The notes beneath the pieces are model-generated. The model saw nothing but the letters and a program-made list of their open reading frames with translations, was not told the origin of the DNA and did not search any database. A DNA stretch of 27,893 nt from assembly GCA_023390395.1 (NCBI GenBank), contig JAEWCY010000025.1:1-27893 (forward strand). The letters are read 5' to 3'. Shown here in pieces: positions 9,483-18,117 of the stretch. Both the position numbers and the translations under genes were made by a program. How positions within the stretch are numbered: position 1 is the first letter of the stretch; every line of letters begins with the position of its first letter. The DNA is from Pseudomonadota bacterium (GTDB taxonomy: Bacteria; Desulfobacterota; Desulfovibrionia; Desulfovibrionales; Desulfovibrionaceae).

Positions 9483-12400
9483 TCAACGCTCGGCGCGGCG
9501 GGCGTCCAGGTAGTAGGCCACGGGCACCACCATGCGCGAAAAGACCGTGGCCGCCGCCTCGCCGGCCATGAGCGAGATGGCCAGGCCCTGGAAGATGGGG
9601 TCGAACAGGATCACGAAGGCCCCGGCCACGACGCTGATGGCGGTGAGCAGCATGGGCCGGAAGCGCACCGCCCCGGCCTCCTCCACGGCGCGCGCCAGGG
9701 GCACGCCCTCGCCCCGGCGCATCTCGATGAAATCCACCAGGATGATGGAGTTGCGCACCACGATGCCCGCCCCGGCGATGAAGCCGATCATGGACGTGGC
9801 CGTGAAGAATGCCCCGGCCAGGGCATGGGCCGGGATGATGCCGATAAGCGACAGCGGGATGGGGGCCATGATGGCGATGGGCGTGGTGTAGGAACCGAAC
9901 CAGCCCACGGTCAGGATGTAGATGAGGACCATGACCACGGCGAAGGCGATGCCCATGTCGCGGAAGACCTCGTAGGTGATCTGCCACTCGCCGTCCCATT
10001 TCAGGCTGTAGTCCGCGGTCTGGGCCGGCATGGCCGTCCAGAGCACGGGCAGAGGGGAGGCGTCCGCCGTCTGCCAGGCCCCCTTGCCGGTTTCCCCGAG
10101 GGCGGCCAGGGCGTCGTTGATCCTGCCCATGGCGTAGATGGGGCTTTCCTCCCGGCCGGCCACGTCGCCGGTGACGTAAACCACGGGCAGAAGGTTCTTG
10201 TGGTAGAGCCGCGTGGGTTCCTCCTGCTCGCGGATGGCGGCGATCTGGCCCAGGGAGACGAGCCGGTCGCCCTGGCCGCGCACGCCGAGGCCCTCCATGT
10301 CCCGGGCGTCGGCCCGGCGGGACAGGGGCAGGCGCACCACGATGGGCGCGTCCTCGCGGGCGGCCTCGTCGTGCAGGAGCCCGGCCACGGTCCCGGCCAC
10401 GCTCGCGGTCACGTCCCGAAGGGCCCGGTCGGGATCGACCCCGGCGGCCTGCGCCTTGTCGCGCTCCACCCGGATGACGCGCTCGGGCCGGGGATCGTCC
10501 ACGTACCAGTCCACGTCCACCACGTCTGGCGTTTTCTTCATGATGTCGCGCACCTGCCGGGCCACAGCCAGGCGGCCCGCGTCGGTCGGGCCGTAGACCT
10601 CGGCCACCAGCGTCTGGAGCACCGGCGGCCCCGGCGGCAGTTCCACCACCTTGACCCGGGCGTCGTGGCGGGCGGCGATGGGAGCCAGCGTCTCGCGCAC
10701 CTCCTTGGCGATGGGGTGGCTCTGCCGGTCGCGCTCGCCCTTTTGCAGCAGGTTGACGCTCACCTCGGCTTCGTTGGCGCCGGTGCGCTGGTAGTAGTGG
10801 CGGATGAGCCCGTTGAAGGTCATGGGCCCGGCCGCCCCGGCGTAGAGCGTGGCCCCGGCCACGTCGCTTCGCGCCAGCACCGCGTCGGCCAGCTCCCGGG
10901 CCACGGCCGTGGTCTCCTCCAGCGGCGTGCCGCGCGGCATGTCCACCACCACGGAGAACTCGCTCTTGTTGTCGAAGGGCAGCATCTTGACCAGCACGGC
11001 CTTGGCCGGAAAAAGGGCGCAGGCCCCGAGGAAGAGCAGGCCCACGAAGGAAAGGAAGCCCCAGCGCCAGGCCGGGCGCTTGAGCAGCCGGTCCATGAGC
11101 CAGAGGTAGGCCCGGGTGCCGGCGTCGTCCGGGATCTCGCCATGGCCGGCCTTGTCCTCGGGTTCGGGCTTTAGCGTCCGCTTGGCCGTCCAGGGGGTGA
11201 TGCAGAAGGCCACGGCCATGGAAAGGAGCATGGCCACGGACGCGCCGACGGGCATGGGCCGCATGTACGGGCCCATGAGCCCGCCCACGTAGGCCATGGG
11301 CGCGATGGCGGCGATGACCGTGAAGGTGGCCAGCACCAGGGGCGCGCGCACCTCGCCCACGGCGGCCACGATCACCTCCGACAGCGGCCGGCCGCGCGAG
11401 CCGGGCAGGGACAGGTGGCGCACGATGTTCTCCACGTCCACGATGGGGTCGTCGACGAGGATGCCGATGCAAAAGATCAGGGCGAAGAGCGTGACGCGGT
11501 TGAGGGTGTAGCCCATGAGCCAGTAGGTGGCGAGCGTGATGGCCAGCGTGACCGGCACGGCCACCATGACTACGAGGCTGGCCCGCAGCCCGAGGAACAG
11601 GGCCACCACGCCGCCGACCGTGACGGCGGCCAGGATCAGGTGCATGAGCAGCTCGTCCACCTTGGCCTTGGCCGTCTCGCCGTAGTCGCGGGTGACGGTC
11701 AGGTTGACGTCGGCCGGCAGCAGGTAGCCGCGCAGGGCGCGCAGGCGCGACAGGGCCTCGTCGGCGATCTTCGTGGCGTTTTCCCCGGCCCGCTTGGCCA
11801 CGGACAGGGTCACGGCCGGGTAGGCCGCGCCGGGCGCGGCGTCTGTTGCCGCCAGGCCCTTGCCCGGCAGGTAGAAGACGTAGTCCCCGGGCTCGTCGAA
11901 GCCGTCGCGCACGGCGGCCACGTCGGCGAGGTAGACCGGCCGGCCGTTTTTGACGGCCACCACCGCCCTCGCCAGCTCTTTTTCGTTGCGGAAGAAGTTG
12001 TCCAGGCGGATGGACACGGCCTGGCCGGACTGGAAGGCGTCGCCGATGGTCTGACCGGCGTTTTGCTTGCCGATGGCGTCCAGCACGTCCACGGCGTCGA
12101 GGCCCTGGGCCCGCAGCCGGTCCGGGTCGGGCTCGACCATGACCGCGCGCCTGCGCCCGCCGGTGACGGTCGTCTCGGCCACGCCCGGGATGCGGCGCAC
12201 CTCCTCGTTGACGGAATTGGCCATGGTGCGCAGCTGCCGCGAGTCGTAGGGCCCGCCCCACAGGGCCACGGAAAGCACGGGCACGTCGTCGATGGAGTGG
12301 GGCTTGAGGATGGGCCTCGAGCAGCCGGGCGGAATCCAGTCCAGGTGCTGGTAGAGCTTGGCGTAGGCGGCCACCAGGCTTTTCTCGGCGTTTTCCCCCA

Positions 12401-12728
12401 CCTTGAAGCGCACCACGGTCATGGCCTCGCCCGCCCCGGCCGTGGAATAGACGTACTCCACGCCCGGGGCCTCCCAGAGGATGCGCTCCATGGGCGTGAC
12501 GACGCGGTTTTCCATCTCCTTGGGCGTGGCCCCGGGCATGGACACGTGCACGTCGATCATGGGCACGACGATCTGCGGCTCCTCTTCGCTGGGCGTGGCC
12601 CACACGGCCAGCGCGCCCGTGAGCACGGCGGCGAGGATCAAAAGCGGCGCGAGCTTGGAATCGACGAAGACCGCAGTGACGCGGGTCAGCCAGTCGGCAT
12701 GGTGGCCGTGGTGGGCGGGATCGGTCAT
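9483..12728 (-). CDS. RND-family efflux transporter permease
   Basis: This 1081-residue inner-membrane pump starts at ATG 12728, overlapping the adaptor stop as ATGA. It matches the AcrB-like ACR_tran family over full length: first membrane helix at about 26-45, a periplasmic porter domain, and the TM4 proton-relay pair D426-D427 in GILVDDPIVDVENI. A second periplasmic domain and a final helix set ending near MAGEAAATVFSRMVVPVAYY follow. It should export substrates using the proton gradient, with the adaptor encoded upstream and an outer-membrane channel not found here. Substrate is unclear; the short N-terminus has four histidines (H6, H7, H9, H10), which is only weakly suggestive of metal contact. 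Confidence 0.95.
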   Translation of the reverse strand: MTDPAHHGHHADWLTRVTAVFVDSKLAPLLILAAVLTGALAVWATPSEEEPQIVVPMIDVHVSMPGATPKEMENRVVTPMERILWEAPGVEYVYSTAGAGEAMTVVRFKVGENAEKSLVAAYAKLYQHLDWIPPGCSRPILKPHSIDDVPVLSVALWGGPYDSRQLRTMANSVNEEVRRIPGVAETTVTGGRRRAVMVEPDPDRLRAQGLDAVDVLDAIGKQNAGQTIGDAFQSGQAVSIRLDNFFRNEKELARAVVAVKNGRPVYLADVAAVRDGFDEPGDYVFYLPGKGLAATDAAPGAAYPAVTLSVAKRAGENATKIADEALSRLRALRGYLLPADVNLTVTRDYGETAKAKVDELLMHLILAAVTVGGVVALFLGLRASLVVMVAVPVTLAITLATYWLMGYTLNRVTLFALIFCIGILVDDPIVDVENIVRHLSLPGSRGRPLSEVIVAAVGEVRAPLVLATFTVIAAIAPMAYVGGLMGPYMRPMPVGASVAMLLSMAVAFCITPWTAKRTLKPEPEDKAGHGEIPDDAGTRAYLWLMDRLLKRPAWRWGFLSFVGLLFLGACALFPAKAVLVKMLPFDNKSEFSVVVDMPRGTPLEETTAVARELADAVLARSDVAGATLYAGAAGPMTFNGLIRHYYQRTGANEAEVSVNLLQKGERDRQSHPIAKEVRETLAPIAARHDARVKVVELPPGPPVLQTLVAEVYGPTDAGRLAVARQVRDIMKKTPDVVDVDWYVDDPRPERVIRVERDKAQAAGVDPDRALRDVTASVAGTVAGLLHDEAAREDAPIVVRLPLSRRADARDMEGLGVRGQGDRLVSLGQIAAIREQEEPTRLYHKNLLPVVYVTGDVAGREESPIYAMGRINDALAALGETGKGAWQTADASPLPVLWTAMPAQTADYSLKWDGEWQITYEVFRDMGIAFAVVMVLIYILTVGWFGSYTTPIAIMAPIPLSLIGIIPAHALAGAFFTATSMIGFIAGAGIVVRNSIILVDFIEMRRGEGVPLARAVEEAGAVRFRPMLLTAISVVAGAFVILFDPIFQGLAISLMAGEAAATVFSRMVVPVAYYLDARRAER

Positions 12729-13918
12729 TGCGCCGCTCCGGCGAGCCGGTCGCCCTCGCGCAGGGCCCCGCCCGGGGCGCAGGCCACGCGCTCGCCGGGG
12801 GACAGGCCGCTTAAGACATCGACGAAACGTTCCCGGCCCCCGCCCTCGAAGGCTTCGGAATCGGTCAGGTAGGTCTTGTCCTCGAACGTGGCGGCGAGAA
12901 AGGTCGCCCCGGTCTTGACCACCCGGAAGCGCAGCACGCCGCCCCCGTCCACCACCACGGCCGTGGGCAGGTCGCCCCGGCGCTCCAGGCAGGCTTCCCG
13001 CACGAGGAGCTTCTCGGCGGTGCGGGCCGGCACGAACACACGGCCGAACATGCCGGCCCGGGGCGGGCCGAGGCTTCCCGGCACGGCCTCGGGCAGGGCG
13101 CACTTGAGCTTGAAGGTGCGGCTGGCCGGGTCCACCCGGCCGACCACGGCCGAGACGGTCACGGCGAAGGGCTCCCCGGCCAGGGACGGCACGGCGGCCA
13201 GGAGCGTCTGGCCCTGGCGCAGGCCGGAGAGCAGCGATTCGTCCACCTGCGCCGTCAGTTCGTAGCCGCCGCCCGAGCGGTCCACCAGGGCCAGGGGGGA
13301 GCCGGCCGTGACGAAGGCCCCCTGGTCCACGTAGCGCCGGGCCAGGATGCCGTCGAAGGGCGCGGCGATGCGGGTGTAGGCGCGAAGGGCGGCCAGCTCG
13401 CCGAGCTTGGCCGTGGCCGCCTTCTCCTGGGCGTCAGCGGCCTCCACCTGCCGGGCCAGGGCGTCGTATTCGGCCTTGGCCTTGTCGAAATCCTCCTGGC
13501 TCACCGCCCGCTGGGCAAGGAGCCTGCCCAGGCGCTCCATGGTGGTCCTGGCCAGGGCGGCCCGGGCGGAAAGGGCCTGGCGCTCCCGGGAGACCTGCTC
13601 GCGCGAGGCCGTCAGGCCCTGCTCCTGGCTGGTCAGGTCCCGGTCGTCGATACGCATGATGGGCTGGCCGGCGCGCAGGGCGTCGCCCTCGCGGGCGGCG
13701 ACGTCCTCCACCGTGCCCGTGAGCTTGCTGGCCAGAGTGACGCTCTGCCCGGACTCCACTTCGGCCGGAAACGAGCGGCATTCGACCACGGGACGGCGCT
13801 CCACGGTCGTTACGGGAGCCTCGACCGTACGGATTTTCGGGGCATCGGCCGGCTTGTCGCCGGAACAGGCGGCCAGGGCAACGGCAAGACACAGTGGGGC
13901 GAGGAGGTGTTTGCGCAT
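12725..13918 (-). CDS. RND efflux periplasmic adaptor lipoprotein (membrane fusion protein)
   Basis: The 397-residue product is read from ATG 13918, which gives a clean lipoprotein signal peptide with lipobox LAAC and lipidated C18. A GTG at 13936 has a better-placed AGGGGA ribosome site and would add six residues, so the start is not settled. HlyD/AcrA-type features follow: lipoyl-like halves (GTVEDVAAREGDALRAGQ, and later YTRIAAPFDGILARRYVDQG) flanking a helical hairpin (about 85-165), then a beta-barrel and membrane-proximal domain. It links the inner-membrane pump to an outer-membrane channel. The stop overlaps the pump start, so the two are co-translated. Confidence 0.93.
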   Translation of the reverse strand: MRKHLLAPLCLAVALAACSGDKPADAPKIRTVEAPVTTVERRPVVECRSFPAEVESGQSVTLASKLTGTVEDVAAREGDALRAGQPIMRIDDRDLTSQEQGLTASREQVSRERQALSARAALARTTMERLGRLLAQRAVSQEDFDKAKAEYDALARQVEAADAQEKAATAKLGELAALRAYTRIAAPFDGILARRYVDQGAFVTAGSPLALVDRSGGGYELTAQVDESLLSGLRQGQTLLAAVPSLAGEPFAVTVSAVVGRVDPASRTFKLKCALPEAVPGSLGPPRAGMFGRVFVPARTAEKLLVREACLERRGDLPTAVVVDGGGVLRFRVVKTGATFLAATFEDKTYLTDSEAFEGGGRERFVDVLSGLSPGERVACAPGGALREGDRLAGAAQ

Positions 13919-13980
13919 GGTTCCAGGAGATTCCACGCCATCCCCTGTTTGTCAACGTGCACCGTCGCAAGCGCTGTGTC

Positions 13981-14040
13981 GCGTTGCATGTCGCTGCCCG
14001 CATTGCATAGGGGCGCAATAGGGAATTCGGACTGCAACGC
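13981..14040. promoter_or_regulatory. nested inverted repeats upstream of the efflux operon
   Basis: Outer arms GCGTTGCA (13981-13988) and TGCAACGC (14033-14040) are exact complements. Inside them lies ATTGC-N8-GCAAT (14002-14019). This lies 63-122 bases upstream of the adaptor ATG, where an operator for a local repressor would be expected. No regulator gene is adjacent, and I see no clear -35/-10 pair. Confidence 0.35.
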
Positions 14041-14047
14041 CGGCAAG

Positions 14048-14079
14048 GGAGTCCAGAGGGCGACAGCCCTCTGGACTCC
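14048..14079. repeat. REP-like hairpin after the histidine phosphatase gene
   Basis: Arms GGAGTCCAGAGGG and complement (13 bp, 14 with the next C-G pair) surround a short loop. It resembles the hairpin element at 14798-14845 in its GTCCAG/CTGGAC core. It lies downstream of the histidine phosphatase stop and may end or stabilise that transcript, though no U-tract follows on the minus strand. Confidence 0.5.
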
Positions 14080-14106
14080 GGAGGCTTTCTCCTCCCCACC
14101 TGCCCG

Positions 14107-14724
14107 TCAGGGGCCGGGGAAGCGCCAGGGGGCGACCGGGGCGCAGTTGACGGCTTCCACGCGCCAGACTTCCTCGGAAAGGTGCAGCACGTTGAGGCGG
14201 CAGTAGTCCTGGCCCAGGCGGAAGAGATGGCTCAGGTCGAGGCCCAGGGCGTGGCAGAGCAGGGTGCGGTTGACGCCGCCGTGGGCCACCACCAGCACGT
14301 TGCCGTCGATGTCGGTCAGTTCGGCCAGGGCGGCCACGGCCCGGGCCTGGACGTCGCCGAAGCCCTCGCCGTTCCTGGGTCGGCAGCCGACCAGGTCGTG
14401 GCCCCGGCGTTCGTAGTCGCCGGGGAAGCGCTCCTTGACCTCTTCCACGGTGAGGCCTTCCCACTGGCCGAGGTCGATTTCGCGAAGGCGCGGTTCCGGG
14501 CGCACCGGGATGTCGCGGCCGGCCAGGACGATGGAGGCGGTCTCCAGGCAGCGGGTCAGGTCCGAGGACACGGCGGCGGCGAAGGGCACGTCGGCCAGGG
14601 GCTCGCGCCAAAGGGCCGCCTGCGTCCGGCCCTCCGCGGCCAGGGGGAAATCCGTCTGGCCGATGAACCGCCGGGGCCGCTGCTGGAAGATCGCGCCGTG
14701 GCGCATGAGGTAGACGACGCTCAC
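14107..14724 (-). CDS. histidine phosphatase family protein (phosphoglycerate mutase-like)
   Basis: The 205-residue protein begins with GTG at 14724, with a GGAAGGGGG ribosome site just upstream. Catalytic features of the branch are clear: LMRHGAIF near the N-terminus (phospho-accepting His), SSDLTRCLETA (second Arg), REIDLGQWEG (acidic residue), and VVAHGGVNR (second His). The overall form is close to alpha-ribazole phosphatase (CobC-like) and similar small-molecule phosphatases. It is last in the mop cluster, 83 bases after the nucleotidyltransferase gene, so a role in removing phosphate from a cofactor intermediate is plausible but not shown. A general phosphatase role is the alternative. 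Confidence 0.9.
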   Translation of the reverse strand: MSVVYLMRHGAIFQQRPRRFIGQTDFPLAAEGRTQAALWREPLADVPFAAAVSSDLTRCLETASIVLAGRDIPVRPEPRLREIDLGQWEGLTVEEVKERFPGDYERRGHDLVGCRPRNGEGFGDVQARAVAALAELTDIDGNVLVVAHGGVNRTLLCHALGLDLSHLFRLGQDYCRLNVLHLSEEVWRVEAVNCAPVAPWRFPGP

Positions 14725-14797
14725 CGAACCCCCTTCCGGCCCGAGACGTTCGGCCGTCAGCCATTATCACCCAACCCTTTCCCTCCATCAAGGGGGT

Positions 14798-14845
14798 CCG
14801 GGGGGAATTATTCCCCCCGGCGGGGTCCAGGGGCGGCGCCCCTGG
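14798..14845. repeat. REP-like double hairpin overlapping the nucleotidyltransferase stop
   Basis: The first palindrome, 14798-14820, has 11-base arms (CCGGGGGGAAT) around one base and contains the TAA stop. The second, 14827-14845, has arms CCAGGGGC around three bases and lies inside the coding end. Together they look like an extragenic repeat that has supplied the last residues (GAAPGPRRGE) of the protein. I recall similar gene-end elements in related Desulfovibrio genomes, which I cannot check here. Confidence 0.5.
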
Positions 14846-16028
14846 CCTTGGCCGCCGCGTAGGCCTCGGCCGGGGGCGGGCCGGGGCGGAAGCCGGCGGC
14901 CTCGATGACGTCCTCGGCCCTGGCCCCCATTTGGGCCTCGACCCGGGCCAGGACGCGCAAGGCGTTGCCCCGGCGACGGACGATGGCGGCGGCGGCCTCG
15001 GGATCGTGGGCGAACAGGTCGAGCTTCTGGCCGAAGCGGGAGGCCACCGGCACGAGCCAGCGGCCGAAGACGAACTTGTCGGCCAGGTAGACGATCTCCT
15101 TTTCGGTCAGGGGCGCGTCGTCGGCCAACAGGCAGTCGCGGTGGGCGGCCACGATGGGCGCGGCCGCGTCGAAATCCAGGGATTCGAGCAGCGCGCCGCC
15201 GGCGGCCTCGTGGTGCCTGTTGCCCTTGGCCACGTCGTGGAGCAGGGCGGCGGACTTGACCAGGGCCACGTCGAGGTCGGCTCCGGCGGCGTTGAGCGCC
15301 CTGGCCAGGGCCTCGGCCACGGCGGCCACGCCCCGGGCGTGGGCCAGCCCCTGGGGCGGGACCTTCTCGATGGCGAGCAGGGCCTCGGCCTCGGCCGGGG
15401 TGGGGATGCCCCGGCGGGGGGCCAGGGCGCGCAGGGCGGCGTAGTCGTCCGGGGTGTCCATGTCGGCCAGGATGTTGGCGTCCGCGACGGCGACCTCCTC
15501 GAAGGGAAACGGAGCCAGGGCCTGGCGCAGGCCGCCGTTGCCCACATGGGCGAGAAGGCGCGGGACGATGGCGGCGCGCAGGCAGGGCGGATGGCCGCGC
15601 TCGCCGGAAAAGACCGGATAGACCACGTCCGGGGCGTCTTCCTCTTCCAGGCGGGAAAGCAGCCGCGCCGCCGTGGCCGGCCGGAAAAGCGGCACGTCCA
15701 CCGGGGTGACGCACACGGCGCGGCAGTCCCCGGGCAGGGCGGCCAGTCCCGCCTTGACCGTGGAGAACATGCCGGTTTCGTAGTCCGGGTTGTGCGCGGT
15801 GCGCAGGCCCAGGCGGTCCGCTTCCTCGGCCACTTCCGGGGCGCGGTGGCCGGTGACGGCCAGGATGTCGCCCACGCCGGCCCGGCGGAAGGCCCCGGCC
15901 AGGCAGGCCAGGGCGCTTTGCCCGTCGGCCAGGGGCAGCAGCGGCTTGAAGCGCGCCCCCATGCGCGAGGAAAGCCCGCCGGCCAGGATCACGGCGCAGG
16001 CCTGCGGAAAGAAAGGCCGCGCGGTCAT
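14808..16028 (-). CDS. MocA/MobA-like nucleotidyltransferase fused to HD domain (DVU_1551-type)
   Basis: The 406-residue fusion starts at ATG 16028, overlapping the XdhC stop as ATGA. Residues about 10-200 form a MobA-like NTP transferase: nucleotide loop ILAGGLSSRMGARFKPLLPL (14-33) and TPVDVPLF (108-115). Residues about 225-345 form an HD domain with H230, H264-D265, H272/H273, H296 and D317. MocA attaches CMP to molybdopterin, producing the cytosine dinucleotide cofactor used by MOP-type oxidoreductases, and the position beside XdhC and mop supports that role. GMP transfer (MobA) cannot be excluded from sequence. The HD half may hydrolyse a nucleotide or phosphate ester, perhaps for proofreading or recycling. 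The C-terminal tail appears to be encoded by a repeat. Confidence 0.88.
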   Translation of the reverse strand: MTARPFFPQACAVILAGGLSSRMGARFKPLLPLADGQSALACLAGAFRRAGVGDILAVTGHRAPEVAEEADRLGLRTAHNPDYETGMFSTVKAGLAALPGDCRAVCVTPVDVPLFRPATAARLLSRLEEEDAPDVVYPVFSGERGHPPCLRAAIVPRLLAHVGNGGLRQALAPFPFEEVAVADANILADMDTPDDYAALRALAPRRGIPTPAEAEALLAIEKVPPQGLAHARGVAAVAEALARALNAAGADLDVALVKSAALLHDVAKGNRHHEAAGGALLESLDFDAAAPIVAAHRDCLLADDAPLTEKEIVYLADKFVFGRWLVPVASRFGQKLDLFAHDPEAAAAIVRRRGNALRVLARVEAQMGARAEDVIEAAGFRPGPPPAEAYAAAKARGAAPGPRRGE

Positions 16029-17059
16029 GGCCGCGCGCCGGCCCGGCAAGCGATCATCTCGGCCACGATGCTCACCGCGATCTCCTCGGGCGTCTCGGCC
16101 TCGATTTCGAGGCCGATGGGGCTTTTCACCCTGTCGAGGTCGGCCTTGGTGAAGCCGGCGGCCAGCATCTTGTCGTAGATGGCGTCGCGCTTGGGCAGCG
16201 AGCCGATCATGCCGATGTAGGCGGCCGGGGTGCGCAGGGCCTCGGCCAGGGCCTCGGCGTCGTGGGCGTGGCCGCGCGTGACGATGACCAGGAAGGCGTC
16301 CGGGCCGATGGCCCGGCCGGCGAACCAGCCCGCGGCCGGGTCGATGACGGCCGTTTCGGCGGCGAAGGGGAAACGCTCGGGGGCGGCGAATTCCGCCCGG
16401 TCGTCGAGGACCGTGACCCGGAAGCCGACCATGGCCGCGATCTGCGCCGTGGGCCGGCTGACGTGGCCGCCGCCGCAGATGAGAAGCGGCGTGGGCGAGG
16501 CCACCGGCTCCAGGAAGAAGCTGCGGCCGGCGCAGTCGAGGACCACCGGGGCCGTGACGCGCCTGCCCCGCTCCCTGGCGGCGGCGAGCGCCGCCTCGCC
16601 GGGATCGGCTCCGGCGAAGCCGCCGCCCGGCGGCAGCAGCGTGCTTCCCGGGTCGCCCGGGCCGTCCAGGGGCGTGAGCACGAGGGCCCGGCCGCCCTTG
16701 GCCAGGATGTCCTCCAGGGCGGCGTACAGGGACGTGGTGGCCGCGTCGGGGTTCAGGCGCTCGAGAAAGACGCGCATGCGCCCGCCGCAGATGAGATCCG
16801 CTCCCTTTTCGGCCTGGCCGGTCATGTCGAAGTCCATGAGGCGGGAGGCTCCCGAGTCGAGGACCTGCCTGCCGGCGGCGATGACCTGGCCCTCGGCCAG
16901 GCCGCCGCCCACCGTGCCGGCGATGGCGTCGCCCGCGAAGACGAGCATCTTGGAGCCGGCGGTGCGCGGGGTGGAGCCTTCGCTTGTCACGATGGTGGCC
17001 GCGACCACGGGCCGGCCTTGGGACAGGGTGGAATGGATGGCGCGAATGAGTTCGATCAT
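16025..17059 (-). CDS. XdhC-family maturation factor for the aldehyde oxidoreductase
   Basis: The 344-residue protein starts at ATG 17059 and overlaps both neighbours by ATGA. The N-terminal XdhC/CoxI domain has GSTPRTAGSKMLV (28-40), GTVGGGLAEG (48-57) and ICGGRMRVFLE with C91. The C-terminal Rossmann domain starts PLLICGGGHVSRP (191-203) and has VLDDR at 217-221. In other bacteria XdhC binds the Mo cofactor, works with a cysteine desulfurase to fit the terminal sulfido ligand, and delivers it to xanthine dehydrogenase-family enzymes. MOP is the obvious client here. D. gigas MOP is a member of that enzyme family, so the fit is good. Confidence 0.93.
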   Translation of the reverse strand: MIELIRAIHSTLSQGRPVVAATIVTSEGSTPRTAGSKMLVFAGDAIAGTVGGGLAEGQVIAAGRQVLDSGASRLMDFDMTGQAEKGADLICGGRMRVFLERLNPDAATTSLYAALEDILAKGGRALVLTPLDGPGDPGSTLLPPGGGFAGADPGEAALAAARERGRRVTAPVVLDCAGRSFFLEPVASPTPLLICGGGHVSRPTAQIAAMVGFRVTVLDDRAEFAAPERFPFAAETAVIDPAAGWFAGRAIGPDAFLVIVTRGHAHDAEALAEALRTPAAYIGMIGSLPKRDAIYDKMLAAGFTKADLDRVKSPIGLEIEAETPEEIAVSIVAEMIACRAGARP

Positions 17060-18117
17060 GGGCGATTGGCCGCTCCCTTGGCCGGATTGACGAGTTTCGG
17101 GCCGTGCTCGCCGCGCACGATGCGGCCGAGGATGGGGCCCAGGCGACGCAGCCCGCTGCCGCAGGGGCAGGGGCCGGACAACATGCGCGCGGCATCGCCG
17201 GTGCGGTAGCGCACGAAGGGCATGCCGCGCGGGGTCAGCGTCGTGAAGACCACCTCCCCCGCCTCGCCGTCCGGCAGGGGAGAACCCGTGGCCATGTCCA
17301 CGACCTCGAAAAAGAGTTCCGTCTCGCGCAGATGGTAGCCGCAGAAGGCCTCGCATTCCACCCCGCCGCCGTAGCCCATCTCCGTGGCCCCGTAGTGGTC
17401 GAAGACCACGGCCCCGAAGCGCTCGGCCACGAGCGCCTTCCAGCCGGCGGGCAGCGCCTCGGCCGAGAGCAGGACGTTGCGCAGGCTTTCCCTGGCGGCG
17501 GCGCACACGGCCGCGTCGTCCAGGGCTCGCCTGATCTGGGAGGGCGCGGCCACCAGCACGTCGGGCCGGTGCGTTTCGAGGTCCCGGCGCAGGTTTCCCG
17601 GGTCGCCCGTGGGGTCGCCGAGCAGGCCCCGGGCGGACAGGCGCGGCAGCGTCCGGCACAGCAGGTCGCCGATGCTGTCCGGCCGCTCCCCGGGCATGAG
17701 GATGAGCACCACGTCGCCGGGCTCGACCAGCGTGGCGATGCCGACATGGAAAAAGCGGCGGATGTCCTCCACGTCGGCGGCGGTGAAGGCCACGCGCTTG
17801 GGCGCGCCGGTGGTGCCGGAAGTGGAAAGCGTCACCATCCGGGCCACGTCGTCCTGGGACACGGCCAGGAACCTGGCGTGGCCTTCGGTCAGGTCGGCCG
17901 GGCCGGTGAAGGGCAGGGTCTGGAACTCGGCCAGGGAGCGCGGAAAATCCGCCGGCAGCGCGTCCAGGCGCTCGCGGTAGAAGGGGGCTCCGGCCGCGTG
18001 GCGCACGGCCCGGCCCAGGGCGGGGAGCCGCCAGCGGGCAAGCGCCTCGGGATCGGGGGCCGCGCCCGGCCGGCCCAGGCCCGCGGCGACGAGGGCGTCC
18101 ACCGGGCTTGGCCTCAC
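17056..18117 (-). CDS. short PaaK-like AMP-ligase (DVU_1553-type)
   Basis: The 353-residue protein starts at GTG 18117, whose bases overlap the radical SAM stop (GTGA); the longer upstream frame is a shadow of that gene. Adenylation motifs are clear: phosphate loop STSGTTGAPK (98-107), HYGATEM (241-247) and YRTGD (304-308). The protein stops about 45 residues after YRTGD, after a GPCPCG cysteine pair and GRIVRGEHGP. Full-length PaaK-type ligases continue for roughly another 100 residues with the mobile domain that carries the catalytic lysine and is used for CoA transfer. It may therefore only form an acyl-adenylate, or hand it to a partner. The substrate is unknown. The family name is recalled from NCBIfam. 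Confidence 0.87.
   Translation of the reverse strand: MRPSPVDALVAAGLGRPGAAPDPEALARWRLPALGRAVRHAAGAPFYRERLDALPADFPRSLAEFQTLPFTGPADLTEGHARFLAVSQDDVARMVTLSTSGTTGAPKRVAFTAADVEDIRRFFHVGIATLVEPGDVVLILMPGERPDSIGDLLCRTLPRLSARGLLGDPTGDPGNLRRDLETHRPDVLVAAPSQIRRALDDAAVCAAARESLRNVLLSAEALPAGWKALVAERFGAVVFDHYGATEMGYGGGVECEAFCGYHLRETELFFEVVDMATGSPLPDGEAGEVVFTTLTPRGMPFVRYRTGDAARMLSGPCPCGSGLRRLGPILGRIVRGEHGPKLVNPAKGAANRP

Noticed and set aside
9190..12603. 1137-codon minus-strand frame overlapping the RND permease
   Set aside because: It is out of frame with the permease, very rich in Arg, Gly and His, and has no recognisable motif.
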